NCBI GenBank assembly: GCA_963759125.1
Contig: CAVWXN010000005.1
Coordinates: 372,001 to 436,000, forward strand
Reading direction: 5' to 3'
DNA from: JABDQA01 sp963759125
GTDB lineage: Bacteria; Desulfobacterota; Desulfobulbia; Desulfobulbales; Desulfocapsaceae
Length of the DNA: 64,000 nt
Shown here: positions 1 through 9,174 of the stretch, one piece after another
Numbering within the stretch: the first letter of the stretch is position 1
How the letters are laid out: every line of letters starts with the position of its first letter
The notes under the pieces: generated by a model
What the model saw: only the letters and a program-made list of their open reading frames with translations
Told to the model about the DNA's origin: nothing
Database searches by the model: none
Made by a program: the position numbers and the translations under genes

Positions 1-1388
1 AAACCACCCAGTCCGCCAAGAGTTCTCTGGCGCATGGCCGCCACAGATTCTTTCTCTCCAACCCTGCAGCCGCTGTCGAACAACGGTTTGAGAAGACAGT
101 GGACGCTGATGTTTTTGGTGGGGATAATTTTTCTCTTCCAGGGGTCTTCGGGGCTGATGATGGTAAGGACCTTTTCCTTGGTTGACGGGGGTTTTTCTGT
201 CAGGGTATCGAAAATAACGTCTCCGACGTTGATGTCGCCCTGCTGCAGGCGCGCTATATCGAGACAGCCAGGCAGTGAGCTTTTAGCGGCCTGCTCGGAG
301 AGTTTTATCCGTTCCACCGTCTCCCCGTCCCGGTTCTCGATTGCCGCCAGTTTGTACACTCCGCCCAGTGCCGGTTCGTCGAAGGCGGTGGCCAGCTTGG
401 TGCCCACCCCCCAGACATCGATCGGGGCACCCTGACTCTTGAGGCTGGTGATCAACCGTTCGTCCAGATCGTTGGAGGCAACAATCCAGGTATCCGTGAA
501 GCCCTGCTCGTCCAGCAACTGTCGCGCCTGGCTGGACAGATAAGCGAGATCGCCGGAATCGAGCCGTATGCCCATCAAGTCGCTCCCCCTCTGCCTGAGC
601 TGTCGTCCGGCTTCGATGGCGTTCCTGACCCCTTCCAGGGTATTGTAGGTGTCCACCAGCAGTACCGAATTATGGGGGAAAAGATTGCTGTAGGCCTCAA
701 AAGCCTCTGGTTCGCTGTCGAAGGCCATGACCCAGCTATGGGCATGGGTTCCTCGTACCGGGATGCCGAAGCGGGCTCCGGCCAGGACATTCGAGGTGGC
801 ATTCACACCTCCGATAAATGCAGCCCGGCTGGCGGACAACCCTCCGTCGAATCCGTGGGCCCGCCGAAGTCCGAATTCGAGCACCTCGTCATTGCCCGCC
901 GCCAGACGAACCCGTGAAGCTTTGGTGGCCACCAGAGTTTGGAAATTCATCAGGGTCAGCAGGGTCGTCTCGATGATCTGGCCATCCAGCAGCGGCCCCC
1001 GAACCCGGACCATGGGTTCATGCGGAAAGATTATGGTACCTTCGGGAATGGCTTCAATCGAACCGCGGAACCTCCAGGCGCTGAGATAGGCAAGAAAATC
1101 TTTGGAAAAAAGTGGCGAGCCGTCTCTACCCGTTAAGGACGAGAGATAATCGATATCATCGGGATTGAACGAGTGCTGCTCCAGCCAGTCGGCGAAACTC
1201 TGCAGGCCCGCGGCAACCACGTACCTGCCGCCAAATGGCGGCGTCCGATAGAACATGTGGAAGATCGACTGACGCTCGCTGAGCCCGGTGCTGAAATAGC
1301 CCTGGGCCATGGTCAGTTGGTAGAGATCCGTAGCCAGGGCCCGGGAGGTCCCGGAATAGATCCTGGTATTTACATCGTCATCCGGCAT
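1..1388 (-). CDS. pncB: nicotinate phosphoribosyltransferase, 3' end cut by window edge
   Basis: Converts nicotinate and PRPP to nicotinate mononucleotide in NAD salvage (cytoplasmic). Read on the minus strand, the frame is open from ATG at 1388 to base 1, about 462 residues. It shows family landmarks in order: DLYQLTMAQGYF near the N-terminus, the RLDSGDL motif mid-protein, and VGTKLATAFDEPALGGVYKL towards the C-terminus, all typical of the NAPRTase family. The only stop upstream in frame lies about 48 bases before this ATG with no other ATG between, so the start is fairly firm, although no strong Shine-Dalgarno is visible. The stop codon lies outside the window. No frameshift seen in this gene. 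Confidence 0.9.
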   Translation of the reverse strand, partial: MPDDDVNTRIYSGTSRALATDLYQLTMAQGYFSTGLSERQSIFHMFYRTPPFGGRYVVAAGLQSFADWLEQHSFNPDDIDYLSSLTGRDGSPLFSKDFLAYLSAWRFRGSIEAIPEGTIIFPHEPMVRVRGPLLDGQIIETTLLTLMNFQTLVATKASRVRLAAGNDEVLEFGLRRAHGFDGGLSASRAAFIGGVNATSNVLAGARFGIPVRGTHAHSWVMAFDSEPEAFEAYSNLFPHNSVLLVDTYNTLEGVRNAIEAGRQLRQRGSDLMGIRLDSGDLAYLSSQARQLLDEQGFTDTWIVASNDLDERLITSLKSQGAPIDVWGVGTKLATAFDEPALGGVYKLAAIENRDGETVERIKLSEQAAKSSLPGCLDIARLQQGDINVGDVIFDTLTEKPPSTKEKVLTIISPEDPWKRKIIPTKNISVHCLLKPLFDSGCRVGEKESVAAMRQRTLGGLGG

Positions 1389-1478
1389 GGACTTATGCGT
1401 AGAATTGAGGTTCCGGTATACCCGGTAAAACACTAATCTCTTTTACGGTTTATGCAAAAAACGGTTCTCAACAGGCAA

Positions 1479-2321
1479 CTATCGGCCGTCTGCGGTGATG
1501 GCCAGCATCGTGTTCCAGAGCGAATCACTCTGCCACTGTTTCAACACGACCGCATCGAGTTCCGCCAGAATCTTGATGATCTTCTCCGCTTCTCTGTTTT
1601 GCAGGCCCGAGAGGACCAGCCAGCGATGATGGCGCAGATGTTCAGCGCTCAGCAGATCCTTCAGTACCGGGTAGCCGATGTTGGCGACCAGGAGATCCGA
1701 GGGCAGCTCAGCGAAGCTCTGGGCCCGACCGTTGACGGCCAGCACCTGCTGCTCCAGATTGTTAATTCGGATATTGGCTGCCGCCGTTGTCGCGGCCAGC
1801 ATATTGTTGTCAACCGCAAGCACCTGTCGACAGCCAAGGCTGGCCCCGGCTAGAGCCAGCAGGCCTGTACCGGTGCCCAGATCGAGCAGGCGCTCAACCT
1901 TGCCTCCGGCACAGGCAATCTCGATTGCCGTCAGACAGGCAAGGGTGGTTGGATGGGTACCATTGCCAAAAACCAGCCCCGGATCAAATCTCAAAGAAAT
2001 CTCATCATCTGCAGCAACCTTTTTTAGCCAGGGAGGAGTGAGCAGAAAGCGTCCGATTTTCACCGGACCCTCAAAACCACCCTGCCACTCCCGGTAAGTC
2101 ATTTCAAATTGATCCTCCAGCCTGATATCCGGGTTTCCTCCTACCAGGTTTTCTATGATGTCATCCGCCGGTTGCCGGAAGAAAAGAAAGCAATAGCCAT
2201 CATCTTCCCAATTGCCGATAAACCCTTCCACATCGAGGTCGATAGCGGCTGGGTCGCCTTTGAGACAGTAAATGCTCAACACGGTATCGGGCAGAAGCGG
2301 TTGATGTCTGGCTGGCGTCAA
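1479..2321 (-). CDS. prmA: PrmA-like ribosomal protein L11 methyltransferase
   Basis: SAM-dependent protein methyltransferase, 280 residues, close to the roughly 290 of PrmA. Visible motifs: DPGLVFGNGTHPTT (PrmA signature DPGxAFGTGTHxTT), then LDLGTGTGLLALAG, the glycine-rich SAM motif I, and VANIGYPVL at the place of the catalytic NxxxxVL segment. The N-terminal part is a poorly conserved substrate-recognition domain, as in PrmA. The only plausible upstream start is TTG at 2321; no clear ribosome-binding site, so the start is uncertain. It follows pncB in the same direction after a gap of about 90 bases. L11 as the substrate is assumed from the family; the divergent N-terminus leaves room for another protein target. 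Confidence 0.8.
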   Translation of the reverse strand: MTPARHQPLLPDTVLSIYCLKGDPAAIDLDVEGFIGNWEDDGYCFLFFRQPADDIIENLVGGNPDIRLEDQFEMTYREWQGGFEGPVKIGRFLLTPPWLKKVAADDEISLRFDPGLVFGNGTHPTTLACLTAIEIACAGGKVERLLDLGTGTGLLALAGASLGCRQVLAVDNNMLAATTAAANIRINNLEQQVLAVNGRAQSFAELPSDLLVANIGYPVLKDLLSAEHLRHHRWLVLSGLQNREAEKIIKILAELDAVVLKQWQSDSLWNTMLAITADGR

Positions 2322-2480
2322 GGGTCTACATCATGTTAGAAAGGGGTTGTCGGCAGCGACCGGGCAGGTCTGTTTTCCTCGCTTTTTTTAACAGTTTATT
2401 GCACAATGGACAATTAAATCTTAGTCTTTCGTAAATCATAGTCTTTCTTTACCGAGCACCACGGCTTCGCCGTCAAGATA

Positions 2481-3074
2481 ATGTGGAATCAGCGCTACAG
2501 CGAACCGGGCTTCGCCTACGGAACAGACCCCAACGACTTTCTGGTAGCCTCATCTATGCTGCTGCAGCCGGAATCTGAGGTGCTCTGCCTGGCCGAAGGG
2601 GAGGGCCGAAACGCTGTCTACCTGGCAACTCTCGGACACCGGGTTACTGCGGTCGATTCATCCGTTGTGGGTCTTGAAAAGGCCCGCTCACTGGCCCGGG
2701 AGTACGCGGTAACCATACGGACCATAGAGGCCGACCTTGACGATTTCAGCATCGAACCCGGCTCATTCCAGGCCATCGTCTCGATCTTCTGCCAGCTGCC
2801 GCCTGCTGTTCGAAAAAGGCTTCATCAAAAGGTCTGCGAAGGCCTGGTTCCCGGCGGGATCTTCATCCTCGAGGGCTATGCCAAACGGCAGGTCAAGCTC
2901 GGCACCGGCGGTCCCCGCAGCATCGATCTGCTGATGGATCTCGAGGAGTTGAAGCGAGAACTCGATCAACTGGAACTCCATCAGGCGATTGAGATCGAAC
3001 GCGCTGTGCATGAGGGGAGTTATCACGACGGTACCGGTGCAGTGGTGCAGATAGTAGGAACCAGACCGAGGTGA
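2481..3074 (+). CDS. class I SAM-dependent methyltransferase
   Basis: A 197-residue Rossmann-fold methyltransferase of the small TehB/UbiE-like type. It begins WNQRYSEPGFAYGTDPN, the usual N-terminus of this group, followed by a motif I variant VLCLAEGEGRNAVYLA and the acidic ribose-binding VTAVDSS. The substrate cannot be told from sequence; relatives include thiol, thioether and tellurite methyltransferases. The ATG at 2481 has only a weak purine stretch upstream. It is divergent from prmA across 160 bases, which must hold promoters for both, and sits 27 bases ahead of nfeD. Confidence 0.75.
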   Translation: MWNQRYSEPGFAYGTDPNDFLVASSMLLQPESEVLCLAEGEGRNAVYLATLGHRVTAVDSSVVGLEKARSLAREYAVTIRTIEADLDDFSIEPGSFQAIVSIFCQLPPAVRKRLHQKVCEGLVPGGIFILEGYAKRQVKLGTGGPRSIDLLMDLEELKRELDQLELHQAIEIERAVHEGSYHDGTGAVVQIVGTRPR

Positions 3075-3101
3075 GATGAACCCATTTCAGGGGGGAAAAC
3101 A

Positions 3102-3557
3102 ATGACCATGACCATCCTCTGGTACCACTGGCTTATTCTGGGAATGCTGCTGCTCATCGGCGAAATGCTGCTGCCCAGCTTTACCCTGCTCTGGTTTGGT
3201 CTGGCGGCTCTGCTCACCGGACTTCTTCTGCTTCTCATGCCAACTCTTGCCCTGAGTGGGCAGCTGCTGTTCTGGGCCGCAGCCTCGATCGTCTTCACCG
3301 TCTTATGGTTCAAGTTTTTCAAACCAACCATGACCGACAAGACCAAGGCCGGCATATCCCGGGAGGCAGTAATTGGAGAGACTGGCTTCGTCATCAAGGT
3401 TCCTTATGATGAAATTCGGGGAACAGTCCGTTTTTCAATGCCGCTGCTCGGCGCCGATGAATGGGAGTTTATCTGTAACCAGGACTGTAAGGTCGGCGAC
3501 CGGGTCGAAGTGGTCGATGTCTCGGGCAACACACTGGTGGTTAACCTTAAAAACTAA
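3102..3557 (+). CDS. NfeD-family membrane protein
   Basis: A 151-residue short NfeD (YbbK type). Two hydrophobic segments (roughly residues 8-25 and 28-65, the latter probably two helices) are followed by a soluble OB-fold-like domain of about 70 residues that starts at the conserved REAVIGETGFV stretch and ends VVDVSGNTLVV. Proteins of this family are encoded next to SPFH/stomatin genes and are thought to interact with them in membrane microdomains; that arrangement is present here, with the QmcA-like gene 27 bases downstream. A purine run (gggggaaaa) precedes ATG 3102; a second ATG two codons later is possible. Confidence 0.85.
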   Translation: MTMTILWYHWLILGMLLLIGEMLLPSFTLLWFGLAALLTGLLLLLMPTLALSGQLLFWAAASIVFTVLWFKFFKPTMTDKTKAGISREAVIGETGFVIKVPYDEIRGTVRFSMPLLGADEWEFICNQDCKVGDRVEVVDVSGNTLVVNLKN

Positions 3558-3584
3558 TACTTCTCAGAAAGGGGAGGGCTGATC

Positions 3585-4445
3585 ATGGAATTCGGCATCT
3601 TATATTCATCGTTCATTCTGGTTCTGATCGTGGTCTTCACGGTTTTTAAAGGAGTTAAGATCGTACCGCAGGGTTCGAAATGGGTGGTTCAGCGGCTGGG
3701 AAAATACCATTCCACCCTGATGCCCGGCCTCAATTTCATCATCCCCTATTTCGACCGGGTGGCCCACAAGGTGACCACCAAGGACATCGTTTTGGATATC
3801 CCGAGCCAGGACGTCATCACCAAAGACAACGTGGTGATTATCGCCAATGCGGTGGCCTTTATAAACATTGTCCATCCGGAAAAAGCGATGTACGGCGTCG
3901 AGAATTACAGGATAGCCATCCAAAATCTGGTCCAGACCTCGCTGCGCTCGATCATCGGCGAAATGCAGCTCGACGCTGCCTTGTCCAGCCGCGATACCAT
4001 CAAAGCCACCTTGAAGGCCTCGATTTCCGACGACATTTCAGACTGGGGCATCACTCTGAAAACTGTGGAAATCCAGGATATCAACCCCAGTTCGACGATG
4101 CAAACGGCGATGGAGGAACAGGCAGCGGCGGAACGCCAGCGGCGGGCAACCGTAACCCGGGCCGACGGCGAAAAGCAGGCCGCCATTCTGGAAGCCGAGG
4201 GTCGCCTGGAAGCCTCCACCCGCGACGCCAAGGCCAAGATTGTCCTGGCCGATGCCAGCCAGCAGGCCATCGAAAAGGTCACCACCGCCATCAAGGACCA
4301 GGAATTGCCGGTTATGTACCTGCTCGGTGAGAAATATATCGAATCGATCAAAGCTATATCAACGAGCGAAAACGGTAAAACCGTTGTCCTGCCCGCTGAT
4401 ATTCCGGCGGCGGTCCGTGGCATCATGGGAAGCCTGAACAAGTAA
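3585..4445 (+). CDS. qmcA: SPFH/stomatin-family protein (QmcA-like)
   Basis: A 286-residue membrane-anchored SPFH protein. One N-terminal hydrophobic helix (about residues 4-22) is followed by the SPFH core, beginning IVPQGSKWVVQRLGKYHSTL with the LxPGLNFIIPYFD motif typical of QmcA/paraslipins. A long alanine- and charge-rich coiled coil (about residues 165-225, AAERQRRATVTRADGEKQAA) mediates oligomerisation in the family. It pairs with the NfeD gene just upstream. A good purine-rich site (aaaggggagg) lies before ATG 3585. Its stop is 1 base from the TTG start of the next gene, so read-through transcription into the signalling genes is likely. Confidence 0.9.
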   Translation: MEFGILYSSFILVLIVVFTVFKGVKIVPQGSKWVVQRLGKYHSTLMPGLNFIIPYFDRVAHKVTTKDIVLDIPSQDVITKDNVVIIANAVAFINIVHPEKAMYGVENYRIAIQNLVQTSLRSIIGEMQLDAALSSRDTIKATLKASISDDISDWGITLKTVEIQDINPSSTMQTAMEEQAAAERQRRATVTRADGEKQAAILEAEGRLEASTRDAKAKIVLADASQQAIEKVTTAIKDQELPVMYLLGEKYIESIKAISTSENGKTVVLPADIPAAVRGIMGSLNK

Positions 4446-4446
4446 A

Positions 4447-5646
4447 TTGTCCATCCGTACCTTATACCCGATCAGGGGCTTATCCGGCCTGGCCGCAATT
4501 GTCTGTTTGGTCAGCAGCCTGCTGTTCGTTCTTCCGGTTCGAGCAGCGGCACAATTGTCTGCTTCTCCCATCATTCTCGGCCAGTCCAGCGCCCTCACGG
4601 GACCGGCCAAGAACCTCGGTCTCGAAATGCGGGCCGGATTACTCGCCGCTTTCGCCCATATCAACGATCTGGGAGGCATCAAAGGCAGGCCCATCCACCT
4701 GCTCAGTCTCGATGACGGTTATGAACCGGATAAAGCGGTCCGAAATACCCTGAGACTGATCAACGACGATAATGTATTTCTGCTGATCGGGGAAGTCGGC
4801 ACCCCCACCTCCAAAGCGGTCATTCCAATCATCGAACAATACAAGATCCCTTTTTTCGCACCTTTTTCCGGAGCAGAACTGCTGCGCACCCCGTTCAGGA
4901 GATATGTGATAAACGTTCGGGCGAGTTACTACCAGGAGATGGAAAAGCTGGCCTCCTATCTGGTGGATAATCAGAAAATCGAACGGATATCTTGTTTTTA
5001 TCAAAACGACAGTTACGGTTTCGACGGCCTCAACGGTCTCGAGCTGGCCCTTGCCCGGCGGGGAATGAAGCTGGTCTCCAAGGGGACTTACGAGCGTAAC
5101 ACCCTGGCCGTGATGGGCAGCCTCAGCGACATCTACCAGGGTGACCCGCAGGCCGTCGTGCTGGTGGGAGCCTACCCCGCCTGTGCCGAGTTTATCAAGC
5201 TGAGCAAGACCAAGGTCGACGCTGATCTGGGTTTCTACAACATCAGCTTCGTTGGTACCGAAAGTTTGCGCCAGGCCCTGGGCGGTTACGGCGACAATGT
5301 GGTGGTCTCCCAGGTAGTTCCAAACCCGGAAAACGATTCGATTCCGCTGATCCGTGAGTACAAGGACTCGATGAAGCGCTACCAGCATGACGCCCCGGTC
5401 ACCTTTACCAGTCTCGAGGGTTATATCGCCGGCAAGCTCTTTGCCAAAATCGGCAGAGCCGTCACCGGCGGATTGACCAGAGAATCGTTTATCACCACCA
5501 TGCAGCAGACAGGCACCTTCGATCTGGGCGGCATCGTGCTCCAATTCGGCCCCAGCGATCACCAGGGCCTCGACGACACCCACCTGACCACCATCTATCC
5601 GGTTATCGTCGAACTCGATTATCAGACGCCAGGTTCAACCAGATAG
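4447..5646 (+). CDS. periplasmic solute-binding protein, LivK type
   Basis: A 399-residue periplasmic binding protein of the Peripla_BP_6 (leucine/isoleucine/valine, amide) class. The N-terminus holds a signal peptide (hydrophobic stretch about residues 15-33, likely cleavage after VRAAA). The mature part starts PIILGQSSALTGPAKNLG, the standard first strand and ligand loop, and shows the LDDGYEP and LIGEVGTP elements. The start is TTG 4447, directly after qmcA. No ABC permease or ATPase adjoins; instead a Cache sensor kinase and its regulator follow within 12 bases. I infer that it presents a ligand to the kinase rather than feeding a transporter, although the transporter could be elsewhere. 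Confidence 0.85.
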   Translation: MSIRTLYPIRGLSGLAAIVCLVSSLLFVLPVRAAAQLSASPIILGQSSALTGPAKNLGLEMRAGLLAAFAHINDLGGIKGRPIHLLSLDDGYEPDKAVRNTLRLINDDNVFLLIGEVGTPTSKAVIPIIEQYKIPFFAPFSGAELLRTPFRRYVINVRASYYQEMEKLASYLVDNQKIERISCFYQNDSYGFDGLNGLELALARRGMKLVSKGTYERNTLAVMGSLSDIYQGDPQAVVLVGAYPACAEFIKLSKTKVDADLGFYNISFVGTESLRQALGGYGDNVVVSQVVPNPENDSIPLIREYKDSMKRYQHDAPVTFTSLEGYIAGKLFAKIGRAVTGGLTRESFITTMQQTGTFDLGGIVLQFGPSDHQGLDDTHLTTIYPVIVELDYQTPGSTR

Positions 5647-5658
5647 ATAGTCCCTTCC

Positions 5659-8115
5659 ATGGCTGCCTCACCAACCACATCCCTGCTTGCCCGGCTCAAA
5701 ACCCAGAAAATCTCCCTGTCGGCAGCACCTTTCTATGCGTCGCTGCTGGTCATACTGGCCCTGGCCATTTTCATCGGTATCTTCTGGGCCATCAACGAGT
5801 ATCAGGCCTACCAGGAAAGTATCGAAAGCATCAAGCGCACTTACAACCAGCAATACCAGGACCGGGTCAAAGAAGAACTCGATAAAGTGATCGATTTCAT
5901 CGACTACACCCGCGATCAGGCCACCAACGAAGCCGAAATGGAAATCAGGAACAGGGTCCAGTCGGCCTACTCCATCGCCTCTCACCTCTTTTCAATGTAC
6001 AAAGATGAGATGGAGGTGGATGAAATCAGATCGATGACAGTGGAGCTACTCAGACCGGTGCGCTGGTTCGGAGAGCGGGGCTATTACTTTGCCGGTCGAA
6101 CCGACACCGGTTTTATTGATCTGTTTGCCGATGAACCCTTTTTCGAAGGGAAAACCAGACTCTCGACGCCCTTGGCCTCTGACCGGGTCGTCGCCGATAT
6201 GATCGAAATCGTCCGTGAGAAAGGTGCCGGACTATATCGCTACAACCTTGTCAAACCGGCCTATCCCGATCAGGTCTTCTCGAAAATCTCCTTCGTCAAA
6301 TATTTCGAGCCCTTCGATTGGTTTTTAGGGGCGGGAATCTACGACAACGACATGGCCACCATGAATCAGTCGGCCGCCCTGGAACGCATCGGGCAGATCA
6401 GTTTCGGCCAGGGGGGCGAGTTTTTTATCTTCCGGGCTGACGGCACCATAATCTCCCACAACGATAGCCAACTCCTCGGGCGTTCGATTCGCACCATTGT
6501 CGACAGCGACAACTTCAAGGTAGGAGAGAAGCTTTATGAGACCGGCAGCACCGGTGGTAAAGAGGGATTCGTGGTTTATAGGGATTTCAACACCCGGGAA
6601 CCGCAGCAGCAGAAACTCTGTTTCATAAAAGCCTACGAAGACTGGGGCTGGGTAATAGGGGCGGCTATTTCCATGAACGATATGGAGAAACTGATTGTCG
6701 GTGCCACCGAAACCTACCGCAGAATTTCGTTTAGGAATGTCTCAACCTTCATTTTCCTCTTCTCGGTCGCCGTTTCTCTGCTGCTTTTTGTGGCCTATTA
6801 CTACACGACCAAGATCAAGCAGGGATTCAGTTTCTTCACCGACTTTTTCCGCCGGGCGGCAAACGAAAAAATAAAGATCGAATCCAGGGATCTGATTTTT
6901 ACCGAATTTGAAGACCTGGCCGGGCTGGCCAACGAAATGGTGGAAGACCGTATTGCCAAAGAATCTCTGCTGCACCGCGACGAACTGCGTCTGGATACCT
7001 TGCTGCATCTGGGCATGATGGACGAATATTCACTGAAGGATAAATATGAGTTCACCCTCAGACGCATCATCGAAATCACCCGGTCTGAGCAGGGCTACCT
7101 GGCCCTGGTCAATAAACCGCAGCGTCACGTGACGATCATTTCGCACCAGAGGACGGGCCGCGAAAAGGTCCACTATGCCAATAAGCGACAATTGTCCAGC
7201 AGCGTTGAAAAAGGAGGCCTGGCGGGACGGGCTGTGGTGGACCAGGAGGCGATTATCTGCAACGACTGCGAGAAAAAAGACGCATCCCTGCTCTATCCTT
7301 ATCAGGGTAAGGTAGTAAGGCATATTGACGTACCCGTCTACAACAGCGGCTTGATCGTTCTGGTCGCCGGTGTCTGCAACAACGCCATCGACTACGACGA
7401 GGCCGACGTCCGCCAGATGACCATGGTTCTCGAAGGGATGTGGCTGCACATACTAAAGACCAGATCAGAAAAGAAAATGGGCCGGCTGGAGCGACAGATC
7501 ATGGCGGTCCGGGAGGCGGAGCGCGCCAATATAGGCAGGGTTCTGCATGACGATCTGGGCTCCCATCTGAGCGGCGTCGAACTGCTCTCCAAAGCCCTTA
7601 AGCGCAACCTCGAAAAGGAAAACCCGAAACGGGCCGAACAGCTCGAATCGATCCGGGAACTGATCGTCGATGCCACCGAGAAGACCCGCCGTCTCGCCCG
7701 GGGTCTCTATCCGGTCCACATCATTGAAAACGGCCTGGAAGCGGCAATCGAGGAATTGGCGGTGGAAATCGAAACCATGTTCGGGGTCAAGTGCGAACTA
7801 TCCTTCAGCGGAGCCGCCGAGTATCTTGACAACAGTGTCACCGGGCACATTTATTATATAATCAGAGAAGCTGCCGTCAATGCGGCACGGCACGGCCGAC
7901 CCAACCATATCGGCATCACCATGCACAGCGGCGAAGATCTACTGGAAGTAAAGATTATTGACAACGGAGAGGGCTTTGATACTCTATCTACCAGAAAAGG
8001 CATGGGGCTGCACACCATGGAGTATCGGGCCAAAGCCATCGGCGCCGACCTGCGCATCGAATCGACCGGATATTCAGGGACGGCCATCTCCGTTTCCCGG
8101 GAAATGACAGGCTGA
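5659..8115 (+). CDS. Cache-domain sensor histidine kinase, NarL partner type
   Basis: An 818-residue membrane kinase. Transmembrane helix 1 lies at about residues 24-43 and helix 2 at about 363-381, enclosing a periplasmic double sensor region of the Cache type (WFGERGYYFAGRTDTGF, then a second copy-like WGWVIGAAISMNDME). A GAF-like domain follows (about 455-600, with a C-x2-C pair in ICNDCEKKD). The kinase core is of the HisKA_3 class: His630 in LHDDLGSHLSG, then an HATPase domain with IIREAAVNAARHG and DNGEGFD. This class pairs with NarL/LuxR-type regulators, and one is encoded next with its ATG overlapping this stop (TGATG). The Cache domains suggest sensing of a small organic ligand. Confidence 0.9.
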   Translation: MAASPTTSLLARLKTQKISLSAAPFYASLLVILALAIFIGIFWAINEYQAYQESIESIKRTYNQQYQDRVKEELDKVIDFIDYTRDQATNEAEMEIRNRVQSAYSIASHLFSMYKDEMEVDEIRSMTVELLRPVRWFGERGYYFAGRTDTGFIDLFADEPFFEGKTRLSTPLASDRVVADMIEIVREKGAGLYRYNLVKPAYPDQVFSKISFVKYFEPFDWFLGAGIYDNDMATMNQSAALERIGQISFGQGGEFFIFRADGTIISHNDSQLLGRSIRTIVDSDNFKVGEKLYETGSTGGKEGFVVYRDFNTREPQQQKLCFIKAYEDWGWVIGAAISMNDMEKLIVGATETYRRISFRNVSTFIFLFSVAVSLLLFVAYYYTTKIKQGFSFFTDFFRRAANEKIKIESRDLIFTEFEDLAGLANEMVEDRIAKESLLHRDELRLDTLLHLGMMDEYSLKDKYEFTLRRIIEITRSEQGYLALVNKPQRHVTIISHQRTGREKVHYANKRQLSSSVEKGGLAGRAVVDQEAIICNDCEKKDASLLYPYQGKVVRHIDVPVYNSGLIVLVAGVCNNAIDYDEADVRQMTMVLEGMWLHILKTRSEKKMGRLERQIMAVREAERANIGRVLHDDLGSHLSGVELLSKALKRNLEKENPKRAEQLESIRELIVDATEKTRRLARGLYPVHIIENGLEAAIEELAVEIETMFGVKCELSFSGAAEYLDNSVTGHIYYIIREAAVNAARHGRPNHIGITMHSGEDLLEVKIIDNGEGFDTLSTRKGMGLHTMEYRAKAIGADLRIESTGYSGTAISVSREMTG

Positions 8116-8774
8116 TGAAAAAGATATTGATCGTTGACGATCACCCCATTTTCAGAATGGGCATGAAAGAACTGCTGAACCAGGAAGATGATCTGACGGT
8201 CTGCAGTGTAGCGGAAGATTTTACCAGCGCCCGCAAATCACTCAGCGAAGACCAGCCGGACCTGGCCATCATCGACATCTCCCTGGCGGAGGAAAACGGA
8301 CTCGACCTGGTCAAGGAAATCACCCTCAACTACAGCGGTCTGCCAATCCTCGTCCTGTCGCTGCACGATGAATCGGTCTGGGCTGAGCGGGCCATCCGGG
8401 CTGGTGCCCGGGGCTACGTGATGAAAAAAGAAGCCTCCGAATCGGTGATTTCGGCGATCAGAAATATCCTCAACGGTAAGATTCACGTGAGCCCCGATAT
8501 GATGGCTCACCTGCTCGATAAATTCCAGGGAAATCCCAATGCCCAGGGAGCCCCGACGGTAGACATATTGACCGATCGCGAACTCGAGGTTTTCAGGCTT
8601 ATCGGTTCAGGACTTTCTACCAGGGAGATCGCCCAACGCATGAAACTCGGGATCAAGACCATCGGCACCTACCGTGACAGGATCAAACAGAAACTCTGCC
8701 TTAAAAGCGCCACAGAGCTCACCAGACACGCAGTGATCTGGAAGGAAAAAGAACACTTCCCCACTCCCGAGTAG
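8115..8774 (+). CDS. NarL/LuxR-family response regulator
   Basis: A 219-residue two-domain regulator. The receiver domain has the acidic pair in IVDDHP, phosphoacceptor Asp54 (AIIDISLAEENG) and the conserved lysine in YVMKKEA. The C-terminal LuxR helix-turn-helix reads LTDRELEVFRLIGSGLSTRE with the recognition helix in KTIGTYRDRIKQKL. It is translationally coupled to the HisKA_3 kinase upstream. The next gene set on the same strand, 400 bases on, encodes formate dehydrogenase, and the gap holds three CCTACA heptamers at exact 23-base intervals that could be its binding sites. Control of formate dehydrogenase is therefore an inference from position. Confidence 0.92.
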   Translation: MKKILIVDDHPIFRMGMKELLNQEDDLTVCSVAEDFTSARKSLSEDQPDLAIIDISLAEENGLDLVKEITLNYSGLPILVLSLHDESVWAERAIRAGARGYVMKKEASESVISAIRNILNGKIHVSPDMMAHLLDKFQGNPNAQGAPTVDILTDRELEVFRLIGSGLSTREIAQRMKLGIKTIGTYRDRIKQKLCLKSATELTRHAVIWKEKEHFPTPE

Positions 8775-8962
8775 CCACCTCCTGCGACCCTCCGCTGGTC
8801 AGTTACCCTCCAGAACTGCTACCGTCAAGCAATTTCTTTGTTGCCCGGTGAGGGGAAGATGTCGTCCTGCCCCCCAGAGATCGTCTGGCAATCATTGACC
8901 AGGCCGAACGATCTGAAAAGTCCTGGAGAATCACCACAACCGGACTTCCTGTGTGGAATTTC

Positions 8963-9015
8963 CCTACATGGATTAGCTCTTCAGTCCTACATGATCGAAT
9001 TCGTCTTTCCTACAG
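8963..9015 (+). promoter_or_regulatory. three phased CCTACA repeats upstream of formate dehydrogenase
   Basis: CCTACAT at 8963-8969, CCTACAT at 8986-8992 and CCTACAG at 9009-9015 are direct repeats exactly 23 bases apart (about two helical turns), so they present the same DNA face. An inverted copy, TGTAGG, lies at 9062-9067. They sit in the otherwise gene-free 8775-9174 stretch, 160-210 bases before the first formate dehydrogenase gene. The adjacent NarL-type regulator is the obvious candidate binder. No convincing sigma70 or sigma54 core promoter could be placed in the gap. Confidence 0.5.
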
Positions 9016-9174
9016 GACAAAAGGACCTGCGCTGATTTTTTTCTGGCTCTTCTTCATCTATTGTAGGTCTGTTAGAGAATCTGCAGTAACAAACCTAATT
9101 GTGCAACCATTGTTAAATGGCCGGGCAGTCTGACAGCCGTTTCAGAGATTAACAACTCATCAGGAGGGTGGAGG

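Noticed and set aside
4639..5583. Long open minus-strand frame (314 codons) opposite the binding-protein gene
   Set aside because: It mirrors the codon structure of a clear signal-peptide-bearing binding protein and has no recognisable domain. Similar mirrors occur at 33304-34023 and elsewhere.
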